Positions 1 to 9,452 are shown, counted from the stretch's first letter. The stretch is 42,127 bases of DNA from JABDGZ01 sp964487685 (GCA_964487685.1 CAZASA010000013.1:1-42127), one strand, 5' to 3'. Notes: generated by a model not told the origin, from the letters alone. Numbers and translations: made by a program.

Positions 1-1
1 G

Positions 2-3000
2 CTGATCACCCGTACAAAAAATACCTTTAGTACGATGGAAGCACTAAAACGATACAAAGGGCATTTTTATAATTGGTATGATACACAGACGCTACAGCCC
101 CTTGTCCCTATTTATATTTCAACCGTGGACAGCGGGAATCTGGCGGGGCATTTAATGACGTTACGCTCGGGATTATCGGCCTTGTGTGATGATGAGATCC
201 TGGGCAGACGTTTCTTTGAGGGATTAAAAGACACTTTGATGGTTTTGGTTGATTCGATCGAAGATGTTAATTTCCTCTCGATCGACCAACTGCGCCAAAC
301 ACTTGAATCAGCCTGTGAACAAGGCCTAAGCACGCTTGAGGAAGCCTGCCAATGCCTGGAGCATTTGATCCTCTATGCCGATGCCAACAGCAGTAAACTT
401 TCCCTAACGCCCGAGATCGAAGGAGCGGAGTGGTCCCAGACAATAGCCCAGCAATGCCGTAATGCCCTTAATGAGCTCAAATACCTTGTGCCTAAAAAGG
501 TCCCCGGTTTGAAAGGAATACCGACGCTGCGAGAGCTTTCCCAGGTTGAAGGTGAAAGCGGTAAGCGCGCTCTTGATCGGATCTTGGAAATTCAAAGGCT
601 TCTTGGGCAAACCGTCGAACTCGCCCGGATGGAATATGACTTTCTATACGACTCGAACCGGCATTTATTGTCCATTGGGTATCATGTCAATGAGTGTCAA
701 TTGACCCCGGGTTTTTACGATCTTTTGGCATCAGAAACAAGATTATGTTATTTCACCGCGATCGCGCAAGGGCAAGTGCCTCAAGACAGCTGGTTCGCCC
801 TGGGGCGATTACTGACGACCACGGGCGGAAAGCCGGTCCTTTTATCATGGAGCGGTTCGATGTTTGAGTATTTAATGCCGCTTATTGTGATGCCGACGTA
901 TGCAAACACCTTGCTTGAGCAAACCTATCAGGCAGCAGTTGAGCGTCAGATCGAATATGGAAAACAGCACGGTGTGGCCTGGGGGATCTCAGAATCCTGT
1001 TTTAATTCCGTCGATGCCAATCTTAATTATCAATACCATGCCTTTGGCGTGCCTGGGTTAGGTTTTAAGCGCGGGTTGGCGGAAGATATGGTCATTGCCC
1101 CCTATGCTTCGGTTTTGGCCTTGATGATAGCCCCTGAGCAGGCATGTCTTAATTTGCAGCGGCTTGATAAAGAAGGGCTGATGGGAAAATATGGATTATA
1201 TGAGGCCGTAGATCATACGCCTTCACGTCAACCGCGCGGGAAATCAAGTACTATCCTTCGCACCTTTATGGCCCATCACCAAGGGATGAGCCTTTTGTCA
1301 TTGGCCTATCTATTGTTAGACCGTCCCATGCAAAAACGGTTTATGGCAGATCCTCTTTTTCAAGCGACCATTCTTTTGCTTCAGGAGAGGGTCCCGAATA
1401 TCATCCCATTTCATGTCCATATCAATGAACAATCCAATATCCGTACACTTTCCGGCGACGCGGAAACACCCCTGCGCGTATTGAAAAGCCCCCAAACTAA
1501 AATCCCTGAAGTGCAATTATTATCAAACGGCAAGTATCACGTGATGCTCACCAATGCCGGGGGAGGTTACAGCCGTTGGAATGGGATCGACGTCACCCGT
1601 TGGCGTGAAGATATAACCCGGGACAATACGGGCACGTTTTGTTATATCCGTGATATCCAAAGCAATAAATTTTGGTCAACAGCTTATCAACCTACGCTTG
1701 CGAAGCCTGATAATTATGAGGTAGTATTTTCAGAAGGCCGCGCGGAGTTTAGACGCCGCGATTATGATATTGATACCCATACCGAGATCGTTGTTTCACC
1801 GGAAGATGATATTGAATTGCGCCGGGTACGCATCACAAACCGTTCCCGGTCCAAAAGAACGATCGATGTGACCAGTTACGCGGAAGTGGTTTTGGCCCTT
1901 GGTGCTGCTGACGCGCTGCATCCCATGTTCAGCGATCTTTTTGTCCAGACACAGGTCATTAAAGAAAAACAGGCGATCCTTTGTTCCAGGCGGCCGCGTT
2001 CTGTAGATGAACATCCGCCATGGATGTTTCATCTAATGGCTGTGCATGGGGCACAGGTCCAAAAGAATTCTTATGAGACAGATCGTTTGCAATTTATCGG
2101 ACGGGGAAACAGCCTTTCTAATCCAGCGGCCATGATCAATTTAAAGCCGCTTTCTGGAAGTCAGGGTTCAGTATTGGACCCCGTGGTGGCCATCCGCAGT
2201 CAGATGGTCCTTGATCCGCAACAGACTGTTATCATTGATATGGTATCAGGAGTTGCTGAGTCAGAGGATAAAGTTCTGGCACTCATTGAAAAATTCAAGG
2301 ACCGACGGATCGCAGACCGGACCTTTGAGATGTCATGGACACACAGCCAGGTGGTTTTAAGGCAGATCAATGCCACTGAAACGGATGCTCAAATGTATGG
2401 TCATCTGGCCAATAGCATCATTTATCCCCATTCCTTGCTGCGCGCGGAAACAAATATTCTCTTACAGAACCGCCGTGGGCAAAGCGGATTATGGGGAAAT
2501 GCTATTTCCGGTGACTTACCCATCGTGATCCTTCAGATCGCAGACTCCGCCAATATTGAATTAGTACGGCAGATGGTGCAGGCCCATGCGTATTGGCGAT
2601 TAAAAGGTTTAGCGGTTGATCTGGTCATTTGGAATGAAGCCCTTTTAGGATATCAGCAATTACTTCAGGAACAAGTGATAGGTTTGATCACGGCCAGCGT
2701 CCAGGGCAAGATCGCGCGCAATTCAGGAGAGATTTTTGTGAGGCCAGCTGAACAAATATCCAGTGAGGAACGTATTTTACTTCAATCGGTAGCACGGGTG
2801 ATCATTTCGGACCAACGGGGATCATTATCAAGCCAGATCAACAGCCGTATCCCAATAGAAGTCCCGGTTGCACGGTTTATTCCAATAAAAATGTACCGTC
2901 CTGAAGATGGGCCCAATACGGCTAAGACCCCCCAAGACCTTGATTTTTTCAATGGATTAGGGGGTTTTTCCCCTGACGGCCGCGAATATGTCATCAAGCT

Positions 3001-5365
3001 GTCTGGGGGCCAAGTGACTCCGGCACCATGGGTGAATGTCATGGCCAATGCTCATTTCGGTACAATTGTCTCAGAGAATGGACTTGGGTTTACCTGGAGT
3101 GAGAATGCCCATGAGTTTCGTCTGACACCATGGGACAATGATCCTATCAATGACCAGACAGGGGAGGCTTTTTATCTGCGTGATGAAGAGACCGGTCATT
3201 TTTGGTCCCCCTCGCCGATGCCGGTCCGGTCTAAACAGCCTTACACCATACGTCATGGAATGGGGTCAAGTGTTTTTGAGCATCATGAGGGAGGTATTGA
3301 GACAGAATTACGGATTTATGTCGCGTTGGATGCTTCTGTAAAATTTTCTGTCCTTAAGGTCCGCAACAAATCAGGCCGTACCCGCCGACTATCTGCCAGT
3401 GCTTTTGTGGAGTGGGTCCTGGGAGATCTACGGGCTAAAACAGCGATGCATGTAAATACCGAAGTAGATCCCTTGAATGGGGCCATTTATGCGCGTAATC
3501 CCTATAATACAGAATTTTCAGAGCAGATCGCTTTTTTATCAGCGGATGACAAAAACAGGACGGTCAGCGGCGACCGTACGGAATTTATAGGGCGCAATGG
3601 TTCCATCCAAAATCCGGCGGCTATGTCACGGGTGCATTTATCCGGCCATGTAGGGGCGGCGTTAGATCCTTGTGCCGCGATCCAGGTCCCCTTTGAACTG
3701 GCTGACACCGAGGAGAAGGAGATCGTTTTTACGCTGGGTGTTGGGCATAGTGTCGTGGATGTCCGTAATCTTATTTTACGTTTTGGTCAATCAGCAGGGG
3801 CACGGGATGCCTTGCAAGCGGTGTCCATGTATTGGAAACATAGTCTTGAAGCGGTACAAGTCCAAACGCCCGATCGCTCGCTCGATGTGATGATCAATGG
3901 ATGGCTGCTTTATCAAACCATGGCTTGCCGTCTTTGGGGGCGTAGCGGTTTTTATCAGCCGGGAGGGGCCTTCGGTTTTCGTGATCAGCTGCAGGATGTG
4001 ATGGCGTTGGTCCATAGCGAGCCCAGGTTGACGCGTGAGCATTTGCTTTTAAGCGCTTCGCGTCAATTTCTAGAGGGAGATGTCCAGCATTGGTGGCATC
4101 CACCGACAGGACGCGGAGTACGCACCCATTGTTCGGATGATTATCTTTGGTTAGTATTGGCCACTTGCCGGTATGTATTGAGTATCGGTGACACAGGGGT
4201 ATTGGATGAGGAAGTCACTTTTCTTCAGGGCCGGCCGCTTAAGGCCGGTGAAGATTCCTATTATGATAAACCGGACCGGTCAGTGGACAAGACCAGTTTG
4301 TACGATCATTGCCAACGGGCTATTCTTAATGGCCTGAAGTTTGGTGAGCATGGCCTGCCATTGATGGGTTCCTGTGATTGGAATGATGGGATGAATCTTG
4401 TAGGTGAGGCAGGCAAAGGAGAGAGTGTTTGGCTGGCGTTCTTTCTTTATGAAGTGCTGATGCAATTTACCAAGGTCGCCCGGCAACGTGATGATCAAGC
4501 GTTCGCTGAAATATGCCAGGTACAGGCTGCTAAGCTGCGAGAGAATATTGAAAAGCACGGTTGGGACGGCCAATGGTATAAGAGGGCGTATTTTGATGAC
4601 GGCACGCCTTTGGGCTCGGCAAGCAATCAAGAATGTCAGATCGATTCTATCGCCCAAAGCTGGTCTGTCCTCTCCGAGGCTGGTGATGGCGGGCGTATGC
4701 GCATGGCTATGGAGTCCCTTAGCAGGCGTTTAGTTCGCCGGGACAGTCAGATCATTCAATTGCTTGATCCGCCATTTGACAAGTCAAATTTAGATCCCGG
4801 TTATATCAAGGGATATGTGCCCGGCGTCAGGGAAAATGGGGGACAATACACCCACGCGGCCATATGGGCGGCAATGGCATTTGCTCAATTAGGTGACAGT
4901 CAACATGCCTGGGAACTTTTTGGCATGATCAATCCGATCAATCATTCAAAAACAGCGACGGATATAAATACTTATAAGGTGGAGCCATATGTGGTTGCCG
5001 CTGATGTGTATGCCGTATCTCCTCATGTTGGCCGTGGCGGGTGGACTTGGTATACCGGATCAGCCGGCTGGATGTACCGTTTGGCATTGGAATCGCTTTT
5101 GGGATTAAAACTTGAAGTCGATCAACTGACGATAGAACCCTGTGTTCCTCCAGAATGGAAATCATTTAAGGTCCATTATCGTTACCGGGATACTGTTTAT
5201 CATATTAATGTAACACGCAAGGTCCGTGGCACTGATGATCAGGATGTAACAATTGTAACAGTGGACGGCATCAGGCAAATTAACAAGGCCATCAGCCTTG
5301 TTGATGATACCAAAGACCATCAGGTTGAAGTACAAATATCCTTTCCTGCGTCGGTTCTACAGTAG
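2..5365 (+). CDS. Cyclic beta-glucan synthase-type protein, GH94 part (5' end outside window)
   Basis: The frame is open from base 2, so the ATG at 35 is internal and the gene begins upstream. Numbering here is from that Met. Residues about 215-430 form a glycoamylase-like domain (YHVNE, WGISESCFN, FGVPGLGFKRGL). Two GH94-type beta-sandwich repeats follow (GGYSRWNGIDVTRW near 507 and GGFSPDGREYVI near 977). An (alpha/alpha)6 catalytic domain covers about 1290-1720, with GFRDQLQD, HWWHP and CDWNDGMN; Asp1451 sits at the GH94 general-acid position. In NdvB/Cgs proteins a membrane GT84 domain of roughly 1000 residues precedes this part, and the missing N-terminus would hold it. The family makes periplasmic cyclic beta-1,2-glucan, with the GH94 domain controlling chain length. 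A stand-alone phosphorylase-like protein is possible until the 5' end is seen. Confidence 0.88.
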   Translation: MITRTKNTFSTMEALKRYKGHFYNWYDTQTLQPLVPIYISTVDSGNLAGHLMTLRSGLSALCDDEILGRRFFEGLKDTLMVLVDSIEDVNFLSIDQLRQTLESACEQGLSTLEEACQCLEHLILYADANSSKLSLTPEIEGAEWSQTIAQQCRNALNELKYLVPKKVPGLKGIPTLRELSQVEGESGKRALDRILEIQRLLGQTVELARMEYDFLYDSNRHLLSIGYHVNECQLTPGFYDLLASETRLCYFTAIAQGQVPQDSWFALGRLLTTTGGKPVLLSWSGSMFEYLMPLIVMPTYANTLLEQTYQAAVERQIEYGKQHGVAWGISESCFNSVDANLNYQYHAFGVPGLGFKRGLAEDMVIAPYASVLALMIAPEQACLNLQRLDKEGLMGKYGLYEAVDHTPSRQPRGKSSTILRTFMAHHQGMSLLSLAYLLLDRPMQKRFMADPLFQATILLLQERVPNIIPFHVHINEQSNIRTLSGDAETPLRVLKSPQTKIPEVQLLSNGKYHVMLTNAGGGYSRWNGIDVTRWREDITRDNTGTFCYIRDIQSNKFWSTAYQPTLAKPDNYEVVFSEGRAEFRRRDYDIDTHTEIVVSPEDDIELRRVRITNRSRSKRTIDVTSYAEVVLALGAADALHPMFSDLFVQTQVIKEKQAILCSRRPRSVDEHPPWMFHLMAVHGAQVQKNSYETDRLQFIGRGNSLSNPAAMINLKPLSGSQGSVLDPVVAIRSQMVLDPQQTVIIDMVSGVAESEDKVLALIEKFKDRRIADRTFEMSWTHSQVVLRQINATETDAQMYGHLANSIIYPHSLLRAETNILLQNRRGQSGLWGNAISGDLPIVILQIADSANIELVRQMVQAHAYWRLKGLAVDLVIWNEALLGYQQLLQEQVIGLITASVQGKIARNSGEIFVRPAEQISSEERILLQSVARVIISDQRGSLSSQINSRIPIEVPVARFIPIKMYRPEDGPNTAKTPQDLDFFNGLGGFSPDGREYVIKLSGGQVTPAPWVNVMANAHFGTIVSENGLGFTWSENAHEFRLTPWDNDPINDQTGEAFYLRDEETGHFWSPSPMPVRSKQPYTIRHGMGSSVFEHHEGGIETELRIYVALDASVKFSVLKVRNKSGRTRRLSASAFVEWVLGDLRAKTAMHVNTEVDPLNGAIYARNPYNTEFSEQIAFLSADDKNRTVSGDRTEFIGRNGSIQNPAAMSRVHLSGHVGAALDPCAAIQVPFELADTEEKEIVFTLGVGHSVVDVRNLILRFGQSAGARDALQAVSMYWKHSLEAVQVQTPDRSLDVMINGWLLYQTMACRLWGRSGFYQPGGAFGFRDQLQDVMALVHSEPRLTREHLLLSASRQFLEGDVQHWWHPPTGRGVRTHCSDDYLWLVLATCRYVLSIGDTGVLDEEVTFLQGRPLKAGEDSYYDKPDRSVDKTSLYDHCQRAILNGLKFGEHGLPLMGSCDWNDGMNLVGEAGKGESVWLAFFLYEVLMQFTKVARQRDDQAFAEICQVQAAKLRENIEKHGWDGQWYKRAYFDDGTPLGSASNQECQIDSIAQSWSVLSEAGDGGRMRMAMESLSRRLVRRDSQIIQLLDPPFDKSNLDPGYIKGYVPGVRENGGQYTHAAIWAAMAFAQLGDSQHAWELFGMINPINHSKTATDINTYKVEPYVVAADVYAVSPHVGRGGWTWYTGSAGWMYRLALESLLGLKLEVDQLTIEPCVPPEWKSFKVHYRYRDTVYHINVTRKVRGTDDQDVTIVTVDGIRQINKAISLVDDTKDHQVEVQISFPASVLQ

Positions 5366-5367
5366 TA

Positions 5368-5408
5368 TACCTCGGTATAATTGATTCTTTTTTGGCTTTC
5401 CCTAGAAT
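5368..5408 (+). promoter_or_regulatory. Boxed promoter A (activator-like site plus -35/-10)
   Basis: TACCTCGGTA (5368-5377) is a dyad with TACC/GGTA arms. It abuts TTGATT (5381-5386), then a 16 bp spacer, then TAGAAT (5403-5408). The predicted start is near 5415, placing the box at about -42. The same arrangement recurs at 7941, 9693 and 17756. Confidence 0.6.
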
Positions 5409-5446
5409 AACCTTACTGCAGTTAAATATTACACAAGGAGGCACAT

Positions 5447-5605
5447 ATGGAAGATCAAAAAATCCGAAAGTCCGTCCAATTTAGCGAAAAAGATAAAGAT
5501 TTCTCTAATTCCGTCCATAGTTGGCTGGCCCAATATGATGAAGAGGATGATTTTTTGTGTGATAATAGGTCAAAGCTATTGCCGGATATTACAGTTGAGC
5601 AATGA
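5447..5605 (+). CDS. 52-residue acidic ORF overlapping the ATPase start
   Basis: The ATG at 5447 has the strongest Shine-Dalgarno in its neighbourhood (AAGGAGG, 5435-5441) and lies about 30 bases after the predicted start of promoter A. The 52-residue product is hydrophilic, with a basic N-terminal half and an acidic patch (QYDEEDD) near residue 30. It ends at 5605 inside the H+-ATPase gene, which uses another frame from 5535. I recognise no family. It could be a genuine small protein whose translation is coupled to the ATPase. It could also be the true N-terminus of the ATPase, separated by a frameshift in the T-run near 5548. Confidence 0.5.
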   Translation: MEDQKIRKSVQFSEKDKDFSNSVHSWLAQYDEEDDFLCDNRSKLLPDITVEQ

Positions 5606-7907
5606 TGGCGGCCTCACAAGCGATGAAGTTCGCCGCAGGCTGGATAAATTCGGCCCCAACGCAGTACCCGAATCGGCCCTGCACCCTTTACAAAGAGCGC
5701 TATCCAATTTTTGGGCGCCGGTACCATGGATGCTTGAGGCCTCGATCTTACTCGAGCTTTCTTTAGGGAAATACGTCGAAGCCGTGATCATCACGGCTCT
5801 TTTGGTTTTCAACGCTCTTCTTGGTTTTTTTCAGGAAGGGCGCGCTCAGGCAACTCTAGCCGCGCTCAAGTCGCGGCTCGCCCTCAACACGTCAGCACAT
5901 CGCGATAATGCTTGGGTAATAATACCTGCAACCGGACTCGTACCTGGTGATATAGTGAAGTTATCCGTTGGTGCTGTGGTTCCTGCCGATGTGCGGATCA
6001 TTGAAGGCGATATCCTCCTTGACCAGTCCCTGCTCACCGGCGAATCCATTCCTATCGAAGCGGGGCCAGGCCTACAAACATACGCAGGAGTGTTAGTGCA
6101 GCGCGGCGAAGCTGTTGCAGAGGTTACGGCGACAGGCGCGCGTACAAAGTTTGGACGAACTGCCCAGTTAGTTCGAACTGCGCATGTTGAAAGTTCCCAG
6201 CAGAAGGCTGTTTTGCGTGTGGTACGCAATCTAGCCATGTTCAACGGTGTCATTATTGTGATGCTGGTGGGGTATGCCTGTATTCTTAAGTTGCCGTTCG
6301 GTGAAATCATTCCTCTGGTGCTCACCGCGATTTTGGGATCGATTCCGATAGCATTGCCGGCCACTTTTACCCTCGCGGCAGCTCTGGGTGCCCGGGCTTT
6401 GGCTCATTTGGGCGTTCTTTCCACACGGCTCTCTGCTGTAGATGAAGCGGCAAGTATGGATGTCCTATGCGCAGATAAAACAGGCACCCTGACATGCAAC
6501 GAGTTAAAGGTGACTACTGTACACCCTATGCCCGGCTTTGATGAAGCACACGTCCTGGGATTAGCCGCCCTGGCGAGTTCAGACGGCGGCCAGGATACGG
6601 TCGACGCCGCCATTCGTTTAGCTTCTTCACATTCCGTTGTATCTGATCTTCCTAAATTAAATAAATTTATGCCTTTTGATTCCGCAACCAAGATGTCTGA
6701 AGCCACGGCGGTGGACCCAAGCGGATCTGCTGTACGGGTCGTGAAGGGGGCCTTTAGTGTAGTAAGGGCTCTCACACAACCACTGCCAGATGCGTCAGGG
6801 ATAGCAAACCAAATGGAAGCACAGGGTTTTCGAGTGCTGGCTGTTGGGGTAGGGCCGCCGGGTGGAGTGAAGCTTGCGGGAATTATTGCCCTTAGCGATC
6901 CTCCTCGAGAGGATTCGTCAGCGCTCATTACCCAGCTTTGCACGTTGGGTGTTCAAACTGTCATGCTTACCGGTGATGCTCCTGTAACAGCGGGGATCGT
7001 GGCCCGCGCGATAGGCCTTCATGGAAATGTCTCCCCAGCAGGACCAATAGCCGATAACGCACGTCCCGGAGATTTTGCTGTCTATGCCGGTATCCTTCCT
7101 GAGGTGAAATATAATCTCGTTAAGGCATTTCAGAAGAGCAATCACATCGTCGGCATGTGTGGCGACGGCGCCAATGATGCCCCAGCATTACGCCAGGCCC
7201 AAATGGGGATCGCCGTGTCAACGGCAACCGATGTTGCCAAGTCAGCGGCCGGGATAGTGCTGACTAAGCCGGGGCTGGGCGGTATTGTTTCATCGGTAAA
7301 AGTAGGCCGTGTTACGTTCCAGCGTATCCTGACGTATACGCTAAACTCTGTTACGGGTAAAATCATGAAGGTCCTCTTTTTGGCGGTGGGTCTGCTCATG
7401 ACCGGACATGCGATCCTTACACCAATGCTAATGGTTATTATAATGCTTACTGGCGATCTCTTAGGCATGTCCTTGACCACAGACAACGTACAACCATCAG
7501 AAAAACCAAATGTTTGGCGCATAAGTTCACTGACGATCGCTGGCGTCTTTATGGGAATAAGCGAGTTGATCTTTTGCACAGGCATACTGGCCATAGGTAA
7601 ATTTTGCCTGGGTTTTGAAATTGGAATGTTACAAACGATGAGCTTTGTGCTGCTCGTATTTTCTAATCAGGCAACTACTTATTTGAACCGTGAACGCCTG
7701 CGCCTGGGATCATCTGCCCCCAGCCGGTGGCTCGTCGGGTCATCGGTGCTTGATCTACTGATCGCTTCAACGCTCGCGATTTGCGGAATTGCCATGATCC
7801 CGCTGTCTATATTTATTGTAGGAGGGATATTTGCGGCGACAGTGGTCTTTGCGTTTATCTTGGATTTTGCCAAAGTCCCTGTGTTTAACCGCCTTAAGAT
7901 CGCCTAG
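5535..7907 (+). CDS. Plasma-membrane-type H+-transporting P-type ATPase (P3A)
   Basis: This is an inner-membrane pump that uses ATP to expel cations, most likely protons. The actuator domain has LLTGES (about 165-170). The phosphorylated Asp is D314 in CADKTGTLT. A short KGA nucleotide-binding site and the hinge GDGANDA (D544, D548) follow. The segment PVPWMLEA in the first membrane hairpin is typical of P3A H+-ATPases rather than Ca2+ or heavy-metal pumps. The length of 790 residues is normal for prokaryotic members. The ATG at 5535 has no clear ribosome site and lies inside the 52-residue ORF, so translation is probably coupled. The next credible homology starts at about residue 27 (GGLTSDEVRRRL). 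Promoter A and the neighbouring stress-type operons suggest a role in pH or energy stress. Confidence 0.9.
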   Translation: MMKRMIFCVIIGQSYCRILQLSNDGGLTSDEVRRRLDKFGPNAVPESALHPLQRALSNFWAPVPWMLEASILLELSLGKYVEAVIITALLVFNALLGFFQEGRAQATLAALKSRLALNTSAHRDNAWVIIPATGLVPGDIVKLSVGAVVPADVRIIEGDILLDQSLLTGESIPIEAGPGLQTYAGVLVQRGEAVAEVTATGARTKFGRTAQLVRTAHVESSQQKAVLRVVRNLAMFNGVIIVMLVGYACILKLPFGEIIPLVLTAILGSIPIALPATFTLAAALGARALAHLGVLSTRLSAVDEAASMDVLCADKTGTLTCNELKVTTVHPMPGFDEAHVLGLAALASSDGGQDTVDAAIRLASSHSVVSDLPKLNKFMPFDSATKMSEATAVDPSGSAVRVVKGAFSVVRALTQPLPDASGIANQMEAQGFRVLAVGVGPPGGVKLAGIIALSDPPREDSSALITQLCTLGVQTVMLTGDAPVTAGIVARAIGLHGNVSPAGPIADNARPGDFAVYAGILPEVKYNLVKAFQKSNHIVGMCGDGANDAPALRQAQMGIAVSTATDVAKSAAGIVLTKPGLGGIVSSVKVGRVTFQRILTYTLNSVTGKIMKVLFLAVGLLMTGHAILTPMLMVIIMLTGDLLGMSLTTDNVQPSEKPNVWRISSLTIAGVFMGISELIFCTGILAIGKFCLGFEIGMLQTMSFVLLVFSNQATTYLNRERLRLGSSAPSRWLVGSSVLDLLIASTLAICGIAMIPLSIFIVGGIFAATVVFAFILDFAKVPVFNRLKIA

Positions 7908-7940
7908 CCAATAACACAATTCTCCGCCGTCATTTCATAA

Positions 7941-7981
7941 CACCTAAGTATAATTGTTATTTTTTAGCCTACTCTTAAAAT
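7941..7981 (+). promoter_or_regulatory. Boxed promoter B
   Basis: CACCTAAGTA (7941-7950) abuts TTGTTA (7954-7959), followed by a 16 bp spacer and TAAAAT (7976-7981). The box differs from promoter A at its first base and its central bases. The predicted start near 7988 leaves a leader of about 46 bases before the ATG at 8034. The rest of the 126-base gap shows nothing else. Confidence 0.6.
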
Positions 7982-8033
7982 ATGATCATTAATATTCCAA
8001 ATTGAACAGGAACAATGTACTGGGGGAAAGATC

Positions 8034-8234
8034 ATGATCACGCAAATTGGGATTGCATCAGGGGAGATCTTAACATTAATTGACGAGAAAAAACGACCGG
8101 TCAGCATAAAGGAGATCGAGTCCTATTTAGAGAACGAAAAAGAATTGGCCTACATGAGCATCGGTTGGCTGGTCCGTGAAGGACACGTCCTTTTAGTTGA
8201 AAAGGGAAGTGAGAAATTCTTATGTAGTTGTTAA
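8034..8234 (+). CDS. Winged-helix protein of the DUF2582 type
   Basis: This 66-residue protein reads as one winged helix-turn-helix domain. An N-terminal helix (IGIASGEILTLIDE) is followed by a segment resembling the DUF2582 family (VSIKEIESYL, then ELAYMSIGWLVREGHV), and it ends in a short beta wing. These small proteins are presumed nucleic-acid or protein binders; no target is established. The ATG follows a GGGGGAAAG stretch. It is the first gene of a tight operon behind promoter B and may be an autoregulator or an adaptor for the operon. The Cys-Ser-Cys at the very C-terminus is unusual and could bind a metal or sense redox state. Confidence 0.7.
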   Translation: MITQIGIASGEILTLIDEKKRPVSIKEIESYLENEKELAYMSIGWLVREGHVLLVEKGSEKFLCSC

Positions 8235-8246
8235 AAAAGGGGCTAT

Positions 8247-8465
8247 ATGTCTAAACATACTCATCTAAAAAGTTTAAAAGAACAAATGGCTAATACAGGA
8301 CACGGGAGCGCGCCGTTTCATCACGAAAGAATATTTGACCAAACGAATTTTGTGGTGGACCAAAGGCCAATTCAAATGCTGGCCTATCAGCTGCATGAAG
8401 AAAAAGGCGGGACTGACCTTGAGAATTGGTATGAAGCAGAGCGGATTACTAATAATAATTATTAA
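8247..8465 (+). CDS. DUF2934 protein, His-rich (copy 1)
   Basis: The 72-residue product has a DUF2934 C-terminal half (IQMLAYQLHEEKGG then LENWYEAER). It also has a polar, His-containing N-terminus (MSKHTH... APFHHER). The same N-terminal motif recurs in the protein at 9453, so the two are paralogues on either side of the VIT transporter. DUF2934 is a short helical domain with no established function, common in stress-type gene clusters. It lies 12 bases after the winged-helix gene and has a weak ribosome site. A role in metal binding is inference from the His clusters only. Confidence 0.75.
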   Translation: MSKHTHLKSLKEQMANTGHGSAPFHHERIFDQTNFVVDQRPIQMLAYQLHEEKGGTDLENWYEAERITNNNY

Positions 8466-8482
8466 ATAGAAAGGGTAAAAAA

Positions 8483-8743
8483 ATGTCTAATGAAACTTTT
8501 ATATTATTGATCGTTATTGCCTTGGTCATTATTTCCTTGCCTTCATGGCCGTACAGCAAGTCATGGGGATATCGGCCTACCGGTGTTTTGACGGTTTTGT
8601 TAGCGGTCTTTTTAGTCTGGGCCATTGCTGATGGACGACCGTTATTCAGATCTTCATTTGGTCATGATATGAGGTCTGCCGGGCATGATATGAGATCAGC
8701 CGGACGTGATGTGTCAGAATCTATCAGGCATGACGTTCAATAG
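8483..8743 (+). CDS. DUF3309-type small membrane protein with repeated tail
   Basis: Residues 1-50 match the DUF3309 layout: a hydrophobic helix, the signature SWPYSKSWGYRPTG, then a second hydrophobic helix. The family is normally about 50 residues, but this one has an added tail of roughly 35 residues (86 in total). The tail contains two near-identical heptads GHDMRSA plus a third degenerate copy. The function is unknown. Families of this size are often hydrophobic stress peptides in the inner membrane. The ribosome site AAAGGG precedes the ATG. Confidence 0.75.
   Translation: MSNETFILLIVIALVIISLPSWPYSKSWGYRPTGVLTVLLAVFLVWAIADGRPLFRSSFGHDMRSAGHDMRSAGRDVSESIRHDVQ
8660..8722 (+). repeat. Tandem 21-base coding repeat in the DUF3309 gene
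   Basis: Units at 8660-8680 and 8681-8701 encode GHDMRSA twice with few base changes. A third, diverged unit at 8702-8722 encodes GRDVSES. Slippage-type expansion in the tail is the simplest explanation. Confidence 0.7.
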
Positions 8744-8745
8744 TC

Positions 8746-9444
8746 ATGGCGCAGACTCGTCATAAGGAAAAGCACCATATTAACCGGATCGGTTGGCTGC
8801 GTGCTTCAGTGATGGGTGCCAATGACGGGATACTATCGACCGCAAGTCTTGTGGTCGGTGTAGCCGCGGCCCATGGAACGCATAGTTCTGTGTTAATAGC
8901 CGGTATCGCAGGGTTGGTGGCAGGGGCTATGTCAATGGCGGCCGGAGAGTATGTATCGGTCAGTTCACAAGCGGATATTGAGCGGGCGGACCTTAAACGC
9001 GAAAGCAAGGAACTAAAAGAAGATAATGAGAACGAGCATAAAGAATTAGCATTGATCTATGAAAAAAGGGGCTTAGACCCGTTGCTCGCTAAAAAGGTCG
9101 CCAAGCAATTGATGGCCAAGGATGCCTTAGCCGCACATGCCCGTGATGAATTGGGCATTTCTGTTAATTTTATTCCCCACCCGGTCCAAGCCGCGATGGC
9201 GTCGGCAGTGACTTTTTCAGTGGGGGCTTCGATGCCACTTCTTATGGTGCTTGTTGCACCGCTATCCGGATTAATTCCTATCATTTTTGGGACAACACTG
9301 GTATTTCTTGCAGGGCTCGGTGCTTTAGCGGCGATCACTGGCGGAGCGCCCATTTTAAGGTCAGCCCTTCGAGTTACTTTTTGGGGTGCGCTTGCCATGG
9401 GCATAACAGCTGGGGTGGGCGCTTTATTTGGGACAATACAATAG
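8746..9444 (+). CDS. VIT family Fe2+/Mn2+ transporter
   Basis: The 232-residue protein has the VIT1/CCC1 layout. The first membrane helix carries GANDGILSTASLVVGV. A second helix ends in AGAMSMAAGEYVSVSSQADIE. A cytoplasmic metal-binding domain of acidic and Lys-rich helices spans about 80-140. Three hydrophobic segments close the protein. VIT transporters move ferrous iron or manganese out of the cytosol, in plants into vacuoles and in bacteria presumably outward. The start lies two bases after the DUF3309 stop, so translation is coupled. Its two His-rich DUF2934 neighbours make metal homeostasis the best guess for the operon. Confidence 0.88.
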   Translation: MAQTRHKEKHHINRIGWLRASVMGANDGILSTASLVVGVAAAHGTHSSVLIAGIAGLVAGAMSMAAGEYVSVSSQADIERADLKRESKELKEDNENEHKELALIYEKRGLDPLLAKKVAKQLMAKDALAAHARDELGISVNFIPHPVQAAMASAVTFSVGASMPLLMVLVAPLSGLIPIIFGTTLVFLAGLGALAAITGGAPILRSALRVTFWGALAMGITAGVGALFGTIQ

Positions 9445-9452
9445 GGGGAAAT

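Noticed and set aside
35..37. ATG at 35 as the start of the cyclic glucan synthase gene
   Set aside because: The frame is open to the window edge and the sequence just after it (YKGHFYNWYDT) is mid-protein in the family. The gene is cut by the window.
5846..6943. Minus-strand ORFs of 172 and 179 residues within the H+-ATPase gene
   Set aside because: They are composition shadows of a gene with clear P-type ATPase motifs on the + strand and have no recognisable protein features.
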